Shown here: positions 1-7,042 of the stretch, one piece after another | Numbering within the stretch: position 1 is the stretch's first letter | Layout: each line of letters starts with the position of its first letter | Source of the DNA: Alphaproteobacteria bacterium | Lineage (GTDB): Bacteria > Pseudomonadota > Alphaproteobacteria > Sneathiellales > Sneathiellaceae | Assembly: GCA_006226265.1 (NCBI GenBank) | Contig: SBHH01000075.1 | Coordinates: forward strand, 1 to 10,167 | DNA: 10,167 nt | Reading direction: 5' to 3' | Notes under the pieces: model-generated | What the model was told of the DNA's origin: nothing | The model's input: only the letters and a program-made list of their open reading frames with translations | Database searches by the model: none | Program-made: the position numbers and the translations under genes

Positions 1-2
1 AC

Positions 3-515
3 GAATGGCTCTTTGCGGCAGCGATCATCGGCTATGGTCTCGGTTATCTCTGCCGCCTGCCCGCCTATCACCTGATGGGGCCGCTGCTGGTGACCGCGAT
101 TTTCCAGATGACCGGGATTACGGATGTCGCGCCGCCCATGGTGCTGGTCTATATGGCGCAGCTGGTCATCGGCACTTCCATCGGATCGCGTTTTATCGGC
201 ACCACCTTCCGTGATATCCGGAACATGATCGGCCTCAGCTTCGTCTCAACCTTTATCATGGTGATGGTAGCAACGGTGTTCGGCCTTCTCTTCTCCGACA
301 TGATCGGGGTCAGCGTGCCCGGCATCATCCTTGCCTTAAGCCCGGGCGGACTTGCGGAAATGTCACTGGTCGCCCTCGCCCTCGGCATTGATGTCGCTTT
401 TGTCTCGATCATGCATGTGATCCGCATCAGCCTGATCATCGCAATCGTGCCGGTCGCCCACTCCAGCATCCGCCGCTTTCTCGCGCGACGGAAAAAACGG
501 CAGGAACAGAGTTAG
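3..515 (+). CDS. AbrB-family membrane protein, C-terminal part (5' end outside window)
   Basis: The reading frame is open from base 3 to the TAG at 513-515, giving 170 residues with no start in view, so the N-terminal half lies upstream of the window. The visible part is very hydrophobic, with about five membrane segments. It carries a HLMGPLL stretch near its start, then a QLVIGTSIGSRF stretch and an ALSPGGLAEMS stretch. Together these fit the second repeat of the AbrB/YdfA-type family (Pfam AbrB, an internally duplicated inner-membrane protein of about 350 residues, historically mis-annotated as an ammonia monooxygenase). The family is thought to be a permease or a regulator of other genes, and its substrate is not established. 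The protein ends in a basic tail (RRFLARRKKRQ), typical of a cytoplasmic C-terminus. An internal ATG at base 75 is not the true start because the frame continues upstream with good similarity. The gene converges on the MATE gene and overlaps it by four bases. Confidence 0.8.
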   Translation, partial: EWLFAAAIIGYGLGYLCRLPAYHLMGPLLVTAIFQMTGITDVAPPMVLVYMAQLVIGTSIGSRFIGTTFRDIRNMIGLSFVSTFIMVMVATVFGLLFSDMIGVSVPGIILALSPGGLAEMSLVALALGIDVAFVSIMHVIRISLIIAIVPVAHSSIRRFLARRKKRQEQS

Positions 516-1846
516 CGCGCGGCCGCGCGCCGCTCCACCCGGGGATAGACGAAAGCAAGGGTAACGGCCCGCATCGCCATGAACAGCATCAGCGCCGCCC
601 AGAGGCCATGGGTGCCCCAGAAATAGCCGAACAGCTTCATCCCCGCCATATAGGCAATGAAGGAAATGATCATGCCGTTCCGCATCTCCTTCGACTGCAC
701 GGCGCCAATGAAAATCCCGTCCAGCTGATAGGACCAGATGGAGATAAGCGGCGCGGCCACCAGCCAGGGCAGGAACTCATAGGCACGGGCGCGCACCTCC
801 GGAATGCCCGTTAGAAGGTCGATTATATTGCTACCAAAGAAGAAATAGACGAGCGCATAGAGGCCGGAAACCACCAGCGCCCAGAAGCCGGAGACATAGA
901 CGATTTCCCGCAGACGATGGACTTCGCGCGCACCGACGGCAGTCCCGACCAGTCCTTCCGCCGCGAAGGCGAAACCATCCAGCCCAAAGGCGATGAAGTG
1001 CATGAAGTTCATCAGAACGGCAATGGCGGCAAGCGTGATGTCGCCTTCCTTCGCCGCCTCCGCCGTGAAATAGGCGAAGGAGAAAATGAGCAGAATGGTG
1101 CGGATAAAGATATCGAGATTGACCGCCATCAACCGGACCAGCCGCTTTAAATTCCGGATCGCGATCCAGTTCCAGACACCGCCGATACGGACCAGTTCCT
1201 TCCGGATAATGTAAAGACCCAAAAGAAGCGCCGCGCTTTCAGATATCGCCGTTGCCGCGGCGACGCCCGCCACATCCCAGCCGAACCCCAGCACGAATGT
1301 CAGATCGAGGATGACATTGAGGCTGTTCATGAAAATCTGGATAACAAGGGAGGAGCGCGTCTTGCGGATGCCGATGAAAAAGCCCATCAGCGCATAGTTC
1401 GCGAGCACCGCTGGCGCGCCCCAGATGCGGATCGCGAAATAGCGCGTCGCGCCCGCCTCCACCGCCTCGGAACCATGGACGAGTTTCAGCGCGACCCAGA
1501 GAACGATGCTTTGCAACAAAAGGATCAGGACGGAGATAAAAAGCGAGAGCATCAGCGCGCGGGCCAGCACAGCGCGCATTTCATCCGCATCCTTCTCGCC
1601 TGCCGCCTGGGCGATAAAGCCCGTCGTCCCCATGCGGAGGAAGCCGAAGCCCCAATAGAGGAAGCTGAAAACCATCGCGCCGATGGCGACCGAGCCGATG
1701 TAATGCGGATCGGGGAGATGTCCGACAACCGCCGTATCGACAGCGCCCAAAAGCGGCACTGAGGAATTCGAAAGAATAATCGGCCAGGCGAGCCGCCAGG
1801 TTTCCTTATGGCTCGGCAGGGAGAGAAAATCTCTGATCCGGGACAT
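512..1846 (-). CDS. MATE-family efflux transporter (DinF-like)
   Basis: This 444-residue protein has the usual MATE length and about twelve hydrophobic segments. The N-terminal region reads WPIILSNSSVPLLGAVDTAV (residues 21-40), including the VDTAVVGH element typical of the DinF-type MATE branch. It is followed by a FLRMGTTGFIAQAAGEKD-like stretch (about 69-86), a conserved loop in this family. MATE proteins sit in the inner membrane and export organic cations, drugs or metabolites in exchange for protons or sodium. The start ATG (1846-1844) overlaps the stop of the oxidoreductase gene upstream as TGATG, so translation is probably coupled and both come from one mRNA. This pairing hints that the exported compound is connected to the oxidase substrate or product, but that is inference. 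The TAA stop overlaps the stop of the convergent AbrB gene. Family assignment is firm; the substrate is unknown. Confidence 0.9.
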   Translation of the reverse strand: MSRIRDFLSLPSHKETWRLAWPIILSNSSVPLLGAVDTAVVGHLPDPHYIGSVAIGAMVFSFLYWGFGFLRMGTTGFIAQAAGEKDADEMRAVLARALMLSLFISVLILLLQSIVLWVALKLVHGSEAVEAGATRYFAIRIWGAPAVLANYALMGFFIGIRKTRSSLVIQIFMNSLNVILDLTFVLGFGWDVAGVAAATAISESAALLLGLYIIRKELVRIGGVWNWIAIRNLKRLVRLMAVNLDIFIRTILLIFSFAYFTAEAAKEGDITLAAIAVLMNFMHFIAFGLDGFAFAAEGLVGTAVGAREVHRLREIVYVSGFWALVVSGLYALVYFFFGSNIIDLLTGIPEVRARAYEFLPWLVAAPLISIWSYQLDGIFIGAVQSKEMRNGMIISFIAYMAGMKLFGYFWGTHGLWAALMLFMAMRAVTLAFVYPRVERRAAAR

Positions 1847-3141
1847 CAGAAACCCAACGCGTCACGAAGCCGGTAGCCGACCATCGCGACAGGCACGAAC
1901 CAGGGCGTGCCGTTGTAATAGAGGCGCCCGTCAAAGGGGATATCATCGAAGGCCGTCGCCCCCTCCGGCTGCCCCAGAATTTTAAGCGCCGCCTTATGGC
2001 CGAGATAGCCCGACATGGCAACGCCCGAGCCGCAATAGCCCATGGCGTAATGAATGCCGTCATGCGCCCCGATGGTCGGCAAGGCGTGGAAGTCATAGGC
2101 GACCTTGCCGGACCAGACATGGCTGACCGCGACGCTTGATAATTGCGGGAAAATCTTCGTAAGCGCGATTTTAAGCGACGCTGCCTCCCCCGCCGGGGAC
2201 ATCGGCAGAATGCCGGGACGCGCGCCCAGAAGCACGCGTCTGCCATCCGGCGACGGGCGGTAATAGCTCAGCATCTTGCGGCTGTCGGTGATCATCCGCT
2301 TCGTCGGGAAAAGGCTGGTGACGAGATTTTCGGAAAGCTCCTCCGTCGCGATCATGGTGCTGCCGATGGGAATGACCCGCTTCTGCAGAAAGGGCAGCAG
2401 ATCACCGGAATAGCCATTGGTCGCGATCAGAAGCTGACGGCAGCGAAGGGCTCCTTTCGGCGTGCTGACGATAAAACCCTCCACCTCCTTCGTGATTTTC
2501 CCCGCCCGGAGCGGCGCAATGATACTTGCGCCCGCCTTTTCCGCGGTGGCGGCCAAGCCCTTCACATATTTGGCCGGATGCAGGCCGCCCGTATGATGTT
2601 GCCTGAGACCGCCTTTGTAAATCTTGCTGTCGACATCCTCCGCATAGCCGTTCGGACCGACAATTTCCTCCGGGATATCGAAATATTTTTCGCGAAGCTC
2701 AAAATCCCTTTTCATGCTGTCAAGGTCTTTATCCAGCACCGCCGGGTAAAAGCGCCCGGTGAGCGCGAGATCGCAGTCGATCCCCTCCTCCTCGATCAGG
2801 TTTTTGATGAAAGAAACCGAGGCGATGGCCTCGTTATAAATGGCAATCCCCTTCTCATGGCCATAACGGGATATCAGGCCGCCAAGACCGCCTTTCAACA
2901 GATTGCCGACCATGCCGCCGTTCCGGCTGCTGGCGCCAAAGCCCGGCTTTTCCGCCTCCAGCACCGTGACCGACAGCCCCGCTTTTACGAGGGTGAGCGC
3001 CGCCGACAATCCGGTAAAGCCGCCACCGATGATGCCGACATCGACTTTTTCCTCCGGCAGGTGGCTTTCAACGGCAAGAGGCCGGGCCGCGTCCCACCAG
3101 TAAGGCACCGTCTTTAAATCGGCTGCCATCGCGTTGGTCAT
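1846..3141 (-). CDS. FAD-dependent amine/amino-acid oxidoreductase (DAO family, PuuB/OrdL-like)
   Basis: This 431-residue protein opens with a dinucleotide-binding fold: GIIGGGFTGLSAA at residues 36-48, then the second strand ending LEAEK at 61-65, then GFGASSRNGGMV at 67-78, which in this family contacts the flavin. Near the C-terminus a GYCGSGVAMS stretch matches the family's second FAD-binding motif. The overall pattern (WWD near the N-terminus, SSRNGG, a HVWSGKVAYDFHALPTIG stretch) is that of the gamma-glutamylputrescine oxidase/OrdL group, which oxidises amines or N-substituted amino acids with oxygen as acceptor and acts in the cytoplasm. No puuA, puuC or puuD homologue is next to it, so a putrescine role is not supported by context, and sarcosine- or glycine-like substrates are equally possible. 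The first ATG is taken as start; an in-frame ATG four codons later is possible, and neither has a strong ribosome-binding site. The stop overlaps the MATE start. Confidence 0.85.
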   Translation of the reverse strand: MTNAMAADLKTVPYWWDAARPLAVESHLPEEKVDVGIIGGGFTGLSAALTLVKAGLSVTVLEAEKPGFGASSRNGGMVGNLLKGGLGGLISRYGHEKGIAIYNEAIASVSFIKNLIEEEGIDCDLALTGRFYPAVLDKDLDSMKRDFELREKYFDIPEEIVGPNGYAEDVDSKIYKGGLRQHHTGGLHPAKYVKGLAATAEKAGASIIAPLRAGKITKEVEGFIVSTPKGALRCRQLLIATNGYSGDLLPFLQKRVIPIGSTMIATEELSENLVTSLFPTKRMITDSRKMLSYYRPSPDGRRVLLGARPGILPMSPAGEAASLKIALTKIFPQLSSVAVSHVWSGKVAYDFHALPTIGAHDGIHYAMGYCGSGVAMSGYLGHKAALKILGQPEGATAFDDIPFDGRLYYNGTPWFVPVAMVGYRLRDALGF

Positions 3142-3287
3142 ATTAGGCTTTTCCGCTTTTCGACAATTCAGAAGGTTAATGTTGAGCAGACATCATCGCA
3201 TTTCACAAGCGCGGATTTCAGGTGATTTGCATTTTTCCCTGTGACATCCTATCTGATAATCGAAGCATATGGCGGGCGGAGAATTAG
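3142..3287. promoter_or_regulatory. Divergent intergenic region between the oxidoreductase and VWA genes
   Basis: These 146 bases must hold the promoters of both divergent units. On the plus strand a GATAAT (3255-3260) could serve as a -10 box for the VWA gene. The upstream T-rich stretch gives no convincing -35 at 16-18 bases, so the promoter is weakly supported. On the minus strand the sequence ATTAACCTT (3180-3172) lies about 30 bases before the oxidoreductase start. The same nonamer occurs twice more, both times between genes (see findings). A GGCGGAG ribosome-binding site (3275-3281) stands six bases before the GTG start of the VWA gene and decides that start. Confidence 0.4.
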
Positions 3288-3995
3288 GTGGCGAAAGACA
3301 TCGACAAGCGCAAGACGGCATCGACACCGGATGCCGTTGCCGACTTCCTGAAACAGGTCGCGGCAACACCGGTCCGAAAGACCGACGGCAGGAACGGCCG
3401 GCTTATCTTCGCCATTGATGCCACGGCCAGCCGTCAACCAACCTGGGACCATGCCGCCCACCTGCAACGTGAAATGTTCGAAGAGGCCGCCGCCATCGGC
3501 GGGCTGGATTTGCAGATTGCCTATTTCCGGGGGTTTGGCGAGTTCCGCGCAACCCGCTGGACGACCGACAGCCGCGCCCTCGCCCGGCCGATGTCGAAAG
3601 TCTCCTGCCTCGGCGGACATACCCAGATCGGCAAGGTGCTGAAACATACCCTGAAGCAAACGAAGGAAGATCCGGTCAACGCCCTTGTCTATATCGGCGA
3701 TTGCATGGAGGAAGATACGGACAAACTCTGCCATCTTGCCGGGCAACTCGGCCTTGTTGGTGTGCCCGCCTTCGTCTTTCAGGAAGGGCATGATCCGGTC
3801 GCCGAAACCTGTTTTCGACAAATCGCCAAGCTTTCCGGCGGGGCCTTTTGCCATTTTGACGGCGCAAGTGCGGCAACGCTTCGCAATCTCTTGCGCGCCG
3901 TCGCGGCCTATGCAGCAGGCGGGCGGAAAGCCCTCGCCGATTATAGCCGCAAGTCCGGCGGCGAAGCGCTTTTGCTTCTCGAACAGATCAGGTAA
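3288..3995 (+). CDS. Cytoplasmic VWA-domain protein with intact MIDAS motif
   Basis: This protein of 235 residues begins at GTG (3288), supported by GGCGGAG ending six bases upstream. It has no signal peptide or membrane segment. A von Willebrand factor A fold is indicated by the metal-ion-dependent adhesion site: DATAS at residues 44-48 (the DxT/SxS form), a threonine in the GGHTQIG loop (T112), and an aspartate in YIGDCMEE (D138) at the end of a hydrophobic strand. The sequence around the first motif, AIDATASRQPTWD, is one I recall as characteristic of a conserved alphaproteobacterial family of unknown function. VWA domains usually mediate metal-dependent protein binding; no partner is known to me here. 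The J-domain gene follows after only ten bases, so the two form an operon and may work together. I give no gene symbol because no function is established. Confidence 0.8.
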   Translation: MAKDIDKRKTASTPDAVADFLKQVAATPVRKTDGRNGRLIFAIDATASRQPTWDHAAHLQREMFEEAAAIGGLDLQIAYFRGFGEFRATRWTTDSRALARPMSKVSCLGGHTQIGKVLKHTLKQTKEDPVNALVYIGDCMEEDTDKLCHLAGQLGLVGVPAFVFQEGHDPVAETCFRQIAKLSGGAFCHFDGASAATLRNLLRAVAAYAAGGRKALADYSRKSGGEALLLLEQIR

Positions 3996-4005
3996 TCTCT
4001 TTTCC

Positions 4006-4716
4006 ATGCTGGCCTATTTCATCATTGGCGTTGCCCTGCTTGTTGCTCTGATCATTGGCGGGCAGAGCCTTGCGCAAGCCAATCCGAAGACAATCCTGAA
4101 AGCGCTTCGCGTTGCGGGCGTGATCATCCTTGCCCTGCTTGCAGGCTTCCTCGCCCTCACAGGCAGATTCAGCTACGCAATCCCGCTCGCCCTCGCCGCC
4201 CTCTTTTTATTGCGCAATCGATCCCTTTTTGGCGGAGCACAGCCAACACCCGGGCAAAGCTCCGGCGTCGAGACCGAATGGCTGCAGGCCTCCCTCGATC
4301 ATGACAGCGGGGAAATGGACGCCCTTGTGCTCAAAGGCACATTCGAAGGGCACAAATTGTCCGAGCTTTCCCGTGCCGAACTGGGCAAACTTCACCGCGA
4401 GATTGCAATAGATGAACAAAGCCGCGCCATTCTCGAAAGCTTTATTCAGCGCCATTTCCCGGAGGATGAAGAGGACGAAAACACCCAAAATTCGAAAAGC
4501 GGAAATGAGCAACATGGGCAGGAAAGTCGCCGCAGCGAGACCATGAACCGGCAGGAGGCGCTTGATATTCTCGGGCTGGACTCCCTTGCAACGGCTGCCG
4601 ACATCAAGGCGGCCCATCGGCGGCTCATGAAAAAGTTTCATCCCGATCACGACGGGTCTGACTATATGGCTGCGAGACTGAACGCGGCCAAGGACTTCCT
4701 GCTCAAATCGTCATAA
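4006..4716 (+). CDS. Membrane-anchored J-domain protein, Tim14/Pam18-like
   Basis: The ATG at 4006, ten bases after the VWA stop, is the likely start, with AGGTAA at 3990-3995 as a modest ribosome-binding site. The same frame is open further upstream, but there it only overlaps the VWA gene. The product has 236 residues: hydrophobic membrane segments at about 2-20 and 36-69; a middle region (about 88-150) with ETEWLQASLDHDSGEMDALV, a conserved block of this family; an acidic linker (153-158); and a short C-terminal J domain from about 180. The J domain has HPD at 212-214, preceded by KAAHRRLMKKF and followed by GSDYMAARLNAAKDFLL. That abbreviated domain, with the conserved aHRRlM-HPD-GS-Y-A-k-N-AKD pattern, resembles mitochondrial Tim14/Pam18, the cochaperone that stimulates mtHsp70 at the import channel. 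The bacterial protein presumably recruits DnaK to the inner membrane; its client process is unknown. Confidence 0.83.
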   Translation: MLAYFIIGVALLVALIIGGQSLAQANPKTILKALRVAGVIILALLAGFLALTGRFSYAIPLALAALFLLRNRSLFGGAQPTPGQSSGVETEWLQASLDHDSGEMDALVLKGTFEGHKLSELSRAELGKLHREIAIDEQSRAILESFIQRHFPEDEEDENTQNSKSGNEQHGQESRRSETMNRQEALDILGLDSLATAADIKAAHRRLMKKFHPDHDGSDYMAARLNAAKDFLLKSS

Positions 4717-4728
4717 TTCAGTACTTGC

Positions 4729-4744
4729 CTAGGCCCCGGCCTAG
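4729..4744. repeat. Perfect inverted repeat upstream of galU, possible operator
   Basis: CTAGGCC, two central C bases and GGCCTAG form a perfect 7+2+7 dyad, 42 bases before the galU start and 12 bases after the J-protein stop. It partly overlaps a TTGCCT (4725-4730) that could be a -35 box, with CATAAA (4749-4754) 18 bases further as a weak -10, so the dyad would lie largely in the promoter spacer. No T-run follows, so it is a poor intrinsic terminator. Operator or mRNA hairpin are both possible; the dyad itself is seen directly and its role is inferred. Confidence 0.45.
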
Positions 4745-4786
4745 ATGCCATAAATCCGACATCCATAATAAAACGCAGGAACCGGT

Positions 4787-5668
4787 ATGTCCCAGAAAGT
4801 CCGCAAAGCCGTCTTCCCCGTCGGGGGATTGGGCACAAGATTTCTTCCCGCAACCAAGGCCATGCCGAAAGAGATGCTGCCGGTGGTCGACAAGCCGCTC
4901 ATCCAGTATGCGGTGGAAGAAGCGCGCGATGCCGGGATCGAGGAGTTTTATTTTGTCACCGGCCGGGGCAAAACCATTATCGAGGATCATTTCGACCGCT
5001 CTTACGAGCTTGAAAGCGTCCTGATCGAGCGGGAAAAGAACGCCCTTCTTGCCGAACTGCAGGCAAGCGTTCCGAAGGCAGGCACCGTCGCCTATATCCG
5101 CCAGCAGGAACCGCTCGGCCTGGGCCATGCGGTCTGGTGCGCAAAACGGCTGGTCGGCAATGAACCCTTCGCCGTTATCCTCGCCGACGATCTGATTCTG
5201 GCCGAAACCCCATGCCTCAAACAGATGGTCACAGCACGTGATAAAATGGGCGGCGGCAACATGCTGGCCGCAATGGAAGTTCTGCCGCAGCATACCTCCC
5301 GCTACGGTATCCTGAGCCCGGGCGGAGAGCAGGATAACCTCATTGAGATCACGGCGCTTGTCGAGAAACCGGACCCGGCCGATGCGCCGTCCAATCTTGC
5401 TGTTATCGGCCGCTATATTCTGGAACCGGAAATCTTCAACTTGCTTGAAAACCAGAGCCGGGGCGCAGGCAATGAAATACAGTTGACGGATGCACTTTCC
5501 GCCATCCTTGGTACCTCCCCGTTCTACGGCCTCAAATTCGACGGCACTCGCTATGACTGCGGCGACAAGATCGGATTTCTGGAGGCAAATATCGCTTTTG
5601 CCCTGCACCGTGCAGATATGCAGGACGATGTGAAGACTTTCGTAACTAAAATTGCGCAAGATGCCTGA
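4787..5668 (+). CDS. galU: UTP--glucose-1-phosphate uridylyltransferase (UDP-glucose pyrophosphorylase)
   Basis: The enzyme makes UDP-glucose and pyrophosphate from UTP and glucose 1-phosphate in the cytoplasm. Its 293 residues match the usual bacterial GalU length. The nucleotide-binding signature GGLGTRFLPATK is at 13-24, followed by AMPKEMLPVVDKP (25-37). QQEPLGLGHAV (106-116) and the metal-site strand ILADDL (131-136), EKPDP (193-197), VIGRY (207-210 region) and NEIQLTDA (229-236) are all in the expected order. The start ATG is backed by AGGA (4777-4780) six bases upstream. It is the first gene of a three-gene plus-strand unit; ugd follows after 36 bases and uses its product directly. This supplies precursors for exopolysaccharide, LPS core or glucosylated osmolytes. 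No unusual residues were noticed. Confidence 0.97.
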   Translation: MSQKVRKAVFPVGGLGTRFLPATKAMPKEMLPVVDKPLIQYAVEEARDAGIEEFYFVTGRGKTIIEDHFDRSYELESVLIEREKNALLAELQASVPKAGTVAYIRQQEPLGLGHAVWCAKRLVGNEPFAVILADDLILAETPCLKQMVTARDKMGGGNMLAAMEVLPQHTSRYGILSPGGEQDNLIEITALVEKPDPADAPSNLAVIGRYILEPEIFNLLENQSRGAGNEIQLTDALSAILGTSPFYGLKFDGTRYDCGDKIGFLEANIAFALHRADMQDDVKTFVTKIAQDA

Positions 5669-5704
5669 CCGCAAGTTGAGTAAAATACGAATGGAGTATA
5701 TGCG

Positions 5705-7012
5705 ATGCGTATCGCAATGATTGGAACCGGATATGTCGGACTGGTTTCCGGAACCTGTTTTTCCGAATTCGGCCATGACGTTACCTGCATCGATAAGGAC
5801 GCCGGAAAGATCGACGGCCTGAATGTCGGGAAGGTGCCGATATTCGAACCCGGCCTCGATGCGATGATCGAAAAGAACGCGGAGGCGGGCTATCTGAAAT
5901 TCAGCACCGACCTCAAGGCCGCCGTGTCGGAGGCCGATGCCGTCTTTATCGCCGTCGGCACGCCGAGCCGCCGGGGCGATGGCCGCGCCGATCTCACTTA
6001 TGTTTATGCGGCGGCGCGCGAACTTGCCGCTTCCCTTAAAGGCTATACCGTTATCGTCACCAAATCCACGGTGCCGGTCGGCACCGGACGCGAAGTCGAG
6101 AAAGTCGTCCGCGAAGCCAACCCGGACGCGGATTTCGATATCGTCTCCAACCCCGAATTCTTGCGCGAAGGCGCGGCGATCGAGGATTTTATGCGACCCG
6201 ACCGGGTTGTGGTCGGCGCCTCCTCCCAGAAGGCGCGCGATGTGATGGCCGCGATTTACCGCCCGCTCTCCCTCTTTCAGACACCGATTGTCTTTACCAG
6301 CATCGAAAGCTCCGAGCTCACCAAATATGCAGGCAATGCTTTCCTTGCGACCAAGATCACCTTCATCAACGAAATGGCGGATCTGTGTGAAAAAGTCGGC
6401 GCGAACGTCCATGACGTGGCGCGCGGCATTGGCCTTGATGGCCGGATCGGCAGCAAGTTCCTGCATCCGGGACCGGGCTTTGGCGGCTCCTGCTTTCCAA
6501 AGGATACCCGCGCCCTTTTCGAAACCTCGGTCGAAGCCTCATCCCCGCTCCGTATTGTCGAGGCGGTGATCGATATCAACGAGAAGCGCAAGCGCGCCAT
6601 GGCGGAGCGGATCATCATGGCCTGCGGCGGCACGGTCGAGGGCAAGACGATTGCCATCCTCGGCCTGACCTTCAAGCCGAACACCGATGACATGCGCGAA
6701 AGCCCGAGCCTTGATATTCTGCCGGCCCTGATTGAAGCCGGTGCGCGCATCCGCGCCTTCGATCCCGAAGGGATGGAGGAAGCAAGACCGCTCCTGAAGG
6801 ATGTCGAGTTCTGTGCCAATGCCTATGGAACCCTTGAAGGCGCCGATGCGTTGGCCATCATTACCGAATGGAACCAGTTCCGAGCTCTTGATCTTGATCG
6901 GGTGAAGACTGCAATGAAAGTGCCGGTTATGGTGGATTTACGGAATATTTATGATCCCCGTGATATGGCCGAGAAGGGCTTTTCCTATCACAGCATCGGA
7001 CGGCCCGCATAA
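5705..7012 (+). CDS. ugd: UDP-glucose 6-dehydrogenase
   Basis: This enzyme oxidises UDP-glucose to UDP-glucuronic acid with two NAD+, using the UDP-glucose made by the preceding gene. Its 435 residues are typical of the bacterial class. The N-terminal Rossmann motif GTGYVG lies at 7-12. AVGTP (83-87) and TKSTVPVGT (119-127) follow, then SNPEFLREG (148-156), the central helix TKYAGNAFLATKI (206-218), and the catalytic cysteine loop GFGGSCFPKD (258-267, Cys263). The C-terminal UDP-binding domain opens with a GLTFKPNTDDMRESPS stretch. GGAG (5693-5696) sits eight bases before the ATG; another ATG five bases earlier is out of frame. UDP-glucuronate is a precursor for acidic polysaccharides and for sugars such as galacturonate or xylose made by downstream enzymes not seen here. 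The gene could also be labelled tuaD or rkpK; the reaction is not in doubt. Confidence 0.97.
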   Translation: MRIAMIGTGYVGLVSGTCFSEFGHDVTCIDKDAGKIDGLNVGKVPIFEPGLDAMIEKNAEAGYLKFSTDLKAAVSEADAVFIAVGTPSRRGDGRADLTYVYAAARELAASLKGYTVIVTKSTVPVGTGREVEKVVREANPDADFDIVSNPEFLREGAAIEDFMRPDRVVVGASSQKARDVMAAIYRPLSLFQTPIVFTSIESSELTKYAGNAFLATKITFINEMADLCEKVGANVHDVARGIGLDGRIGSKFLHPGPGFGGSCFPKDTRALFETSVEASSPLRIVEAVIDINEKRKRAMAERIIMACGGTVEGKTIAILGLTFKPNTDDMRESPSLDILPALIEAGARIRAFDPEGMEEARPLLKDVEFCANAYGTLEGADALAIITEWNQFRALDLDRVKTAMKVPVMVDLRNIYDPRDMAEKGFSYHSIGRPA

Positions 7013-7042
7013 CAAACGTGGCAGAGGGGATCAAAATTCAAC

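Noticed and set aside
2143..3117. Open frame of 324 codons on the plus strand opposite the oxidoreductase.
   Set aside because: The translation is rich in Arg and Ala without domain motifs, and the minus-strand gene has full family motifs, so this is a shadow.
3685..4005. N-terminal extension of the J-domain gene upstream of 4006.
   Set aside because: It overlaps the VWA gene out of frame and lacks membrane or domain character; the ATG at 4006 begins directly with a hydrophobic segment.
3249..4007. Open frame of 252 codons on the minus strand opposite the VWA gene.
   Set aside because: The plus-strand protein has an intact MIDAS motif and a ribosome-binding site; the antisense product resembles nothing and covers the same bases.
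4718..6466. Very long open frame (582 codons) on the minus strand opposite galU and ugd.
   Set aside because: It lies antisense across two well-conserved genes and the gap between them, its translation shows no recognisable motifs, and such frames arise from codon bias in GC-rich coding DNA.
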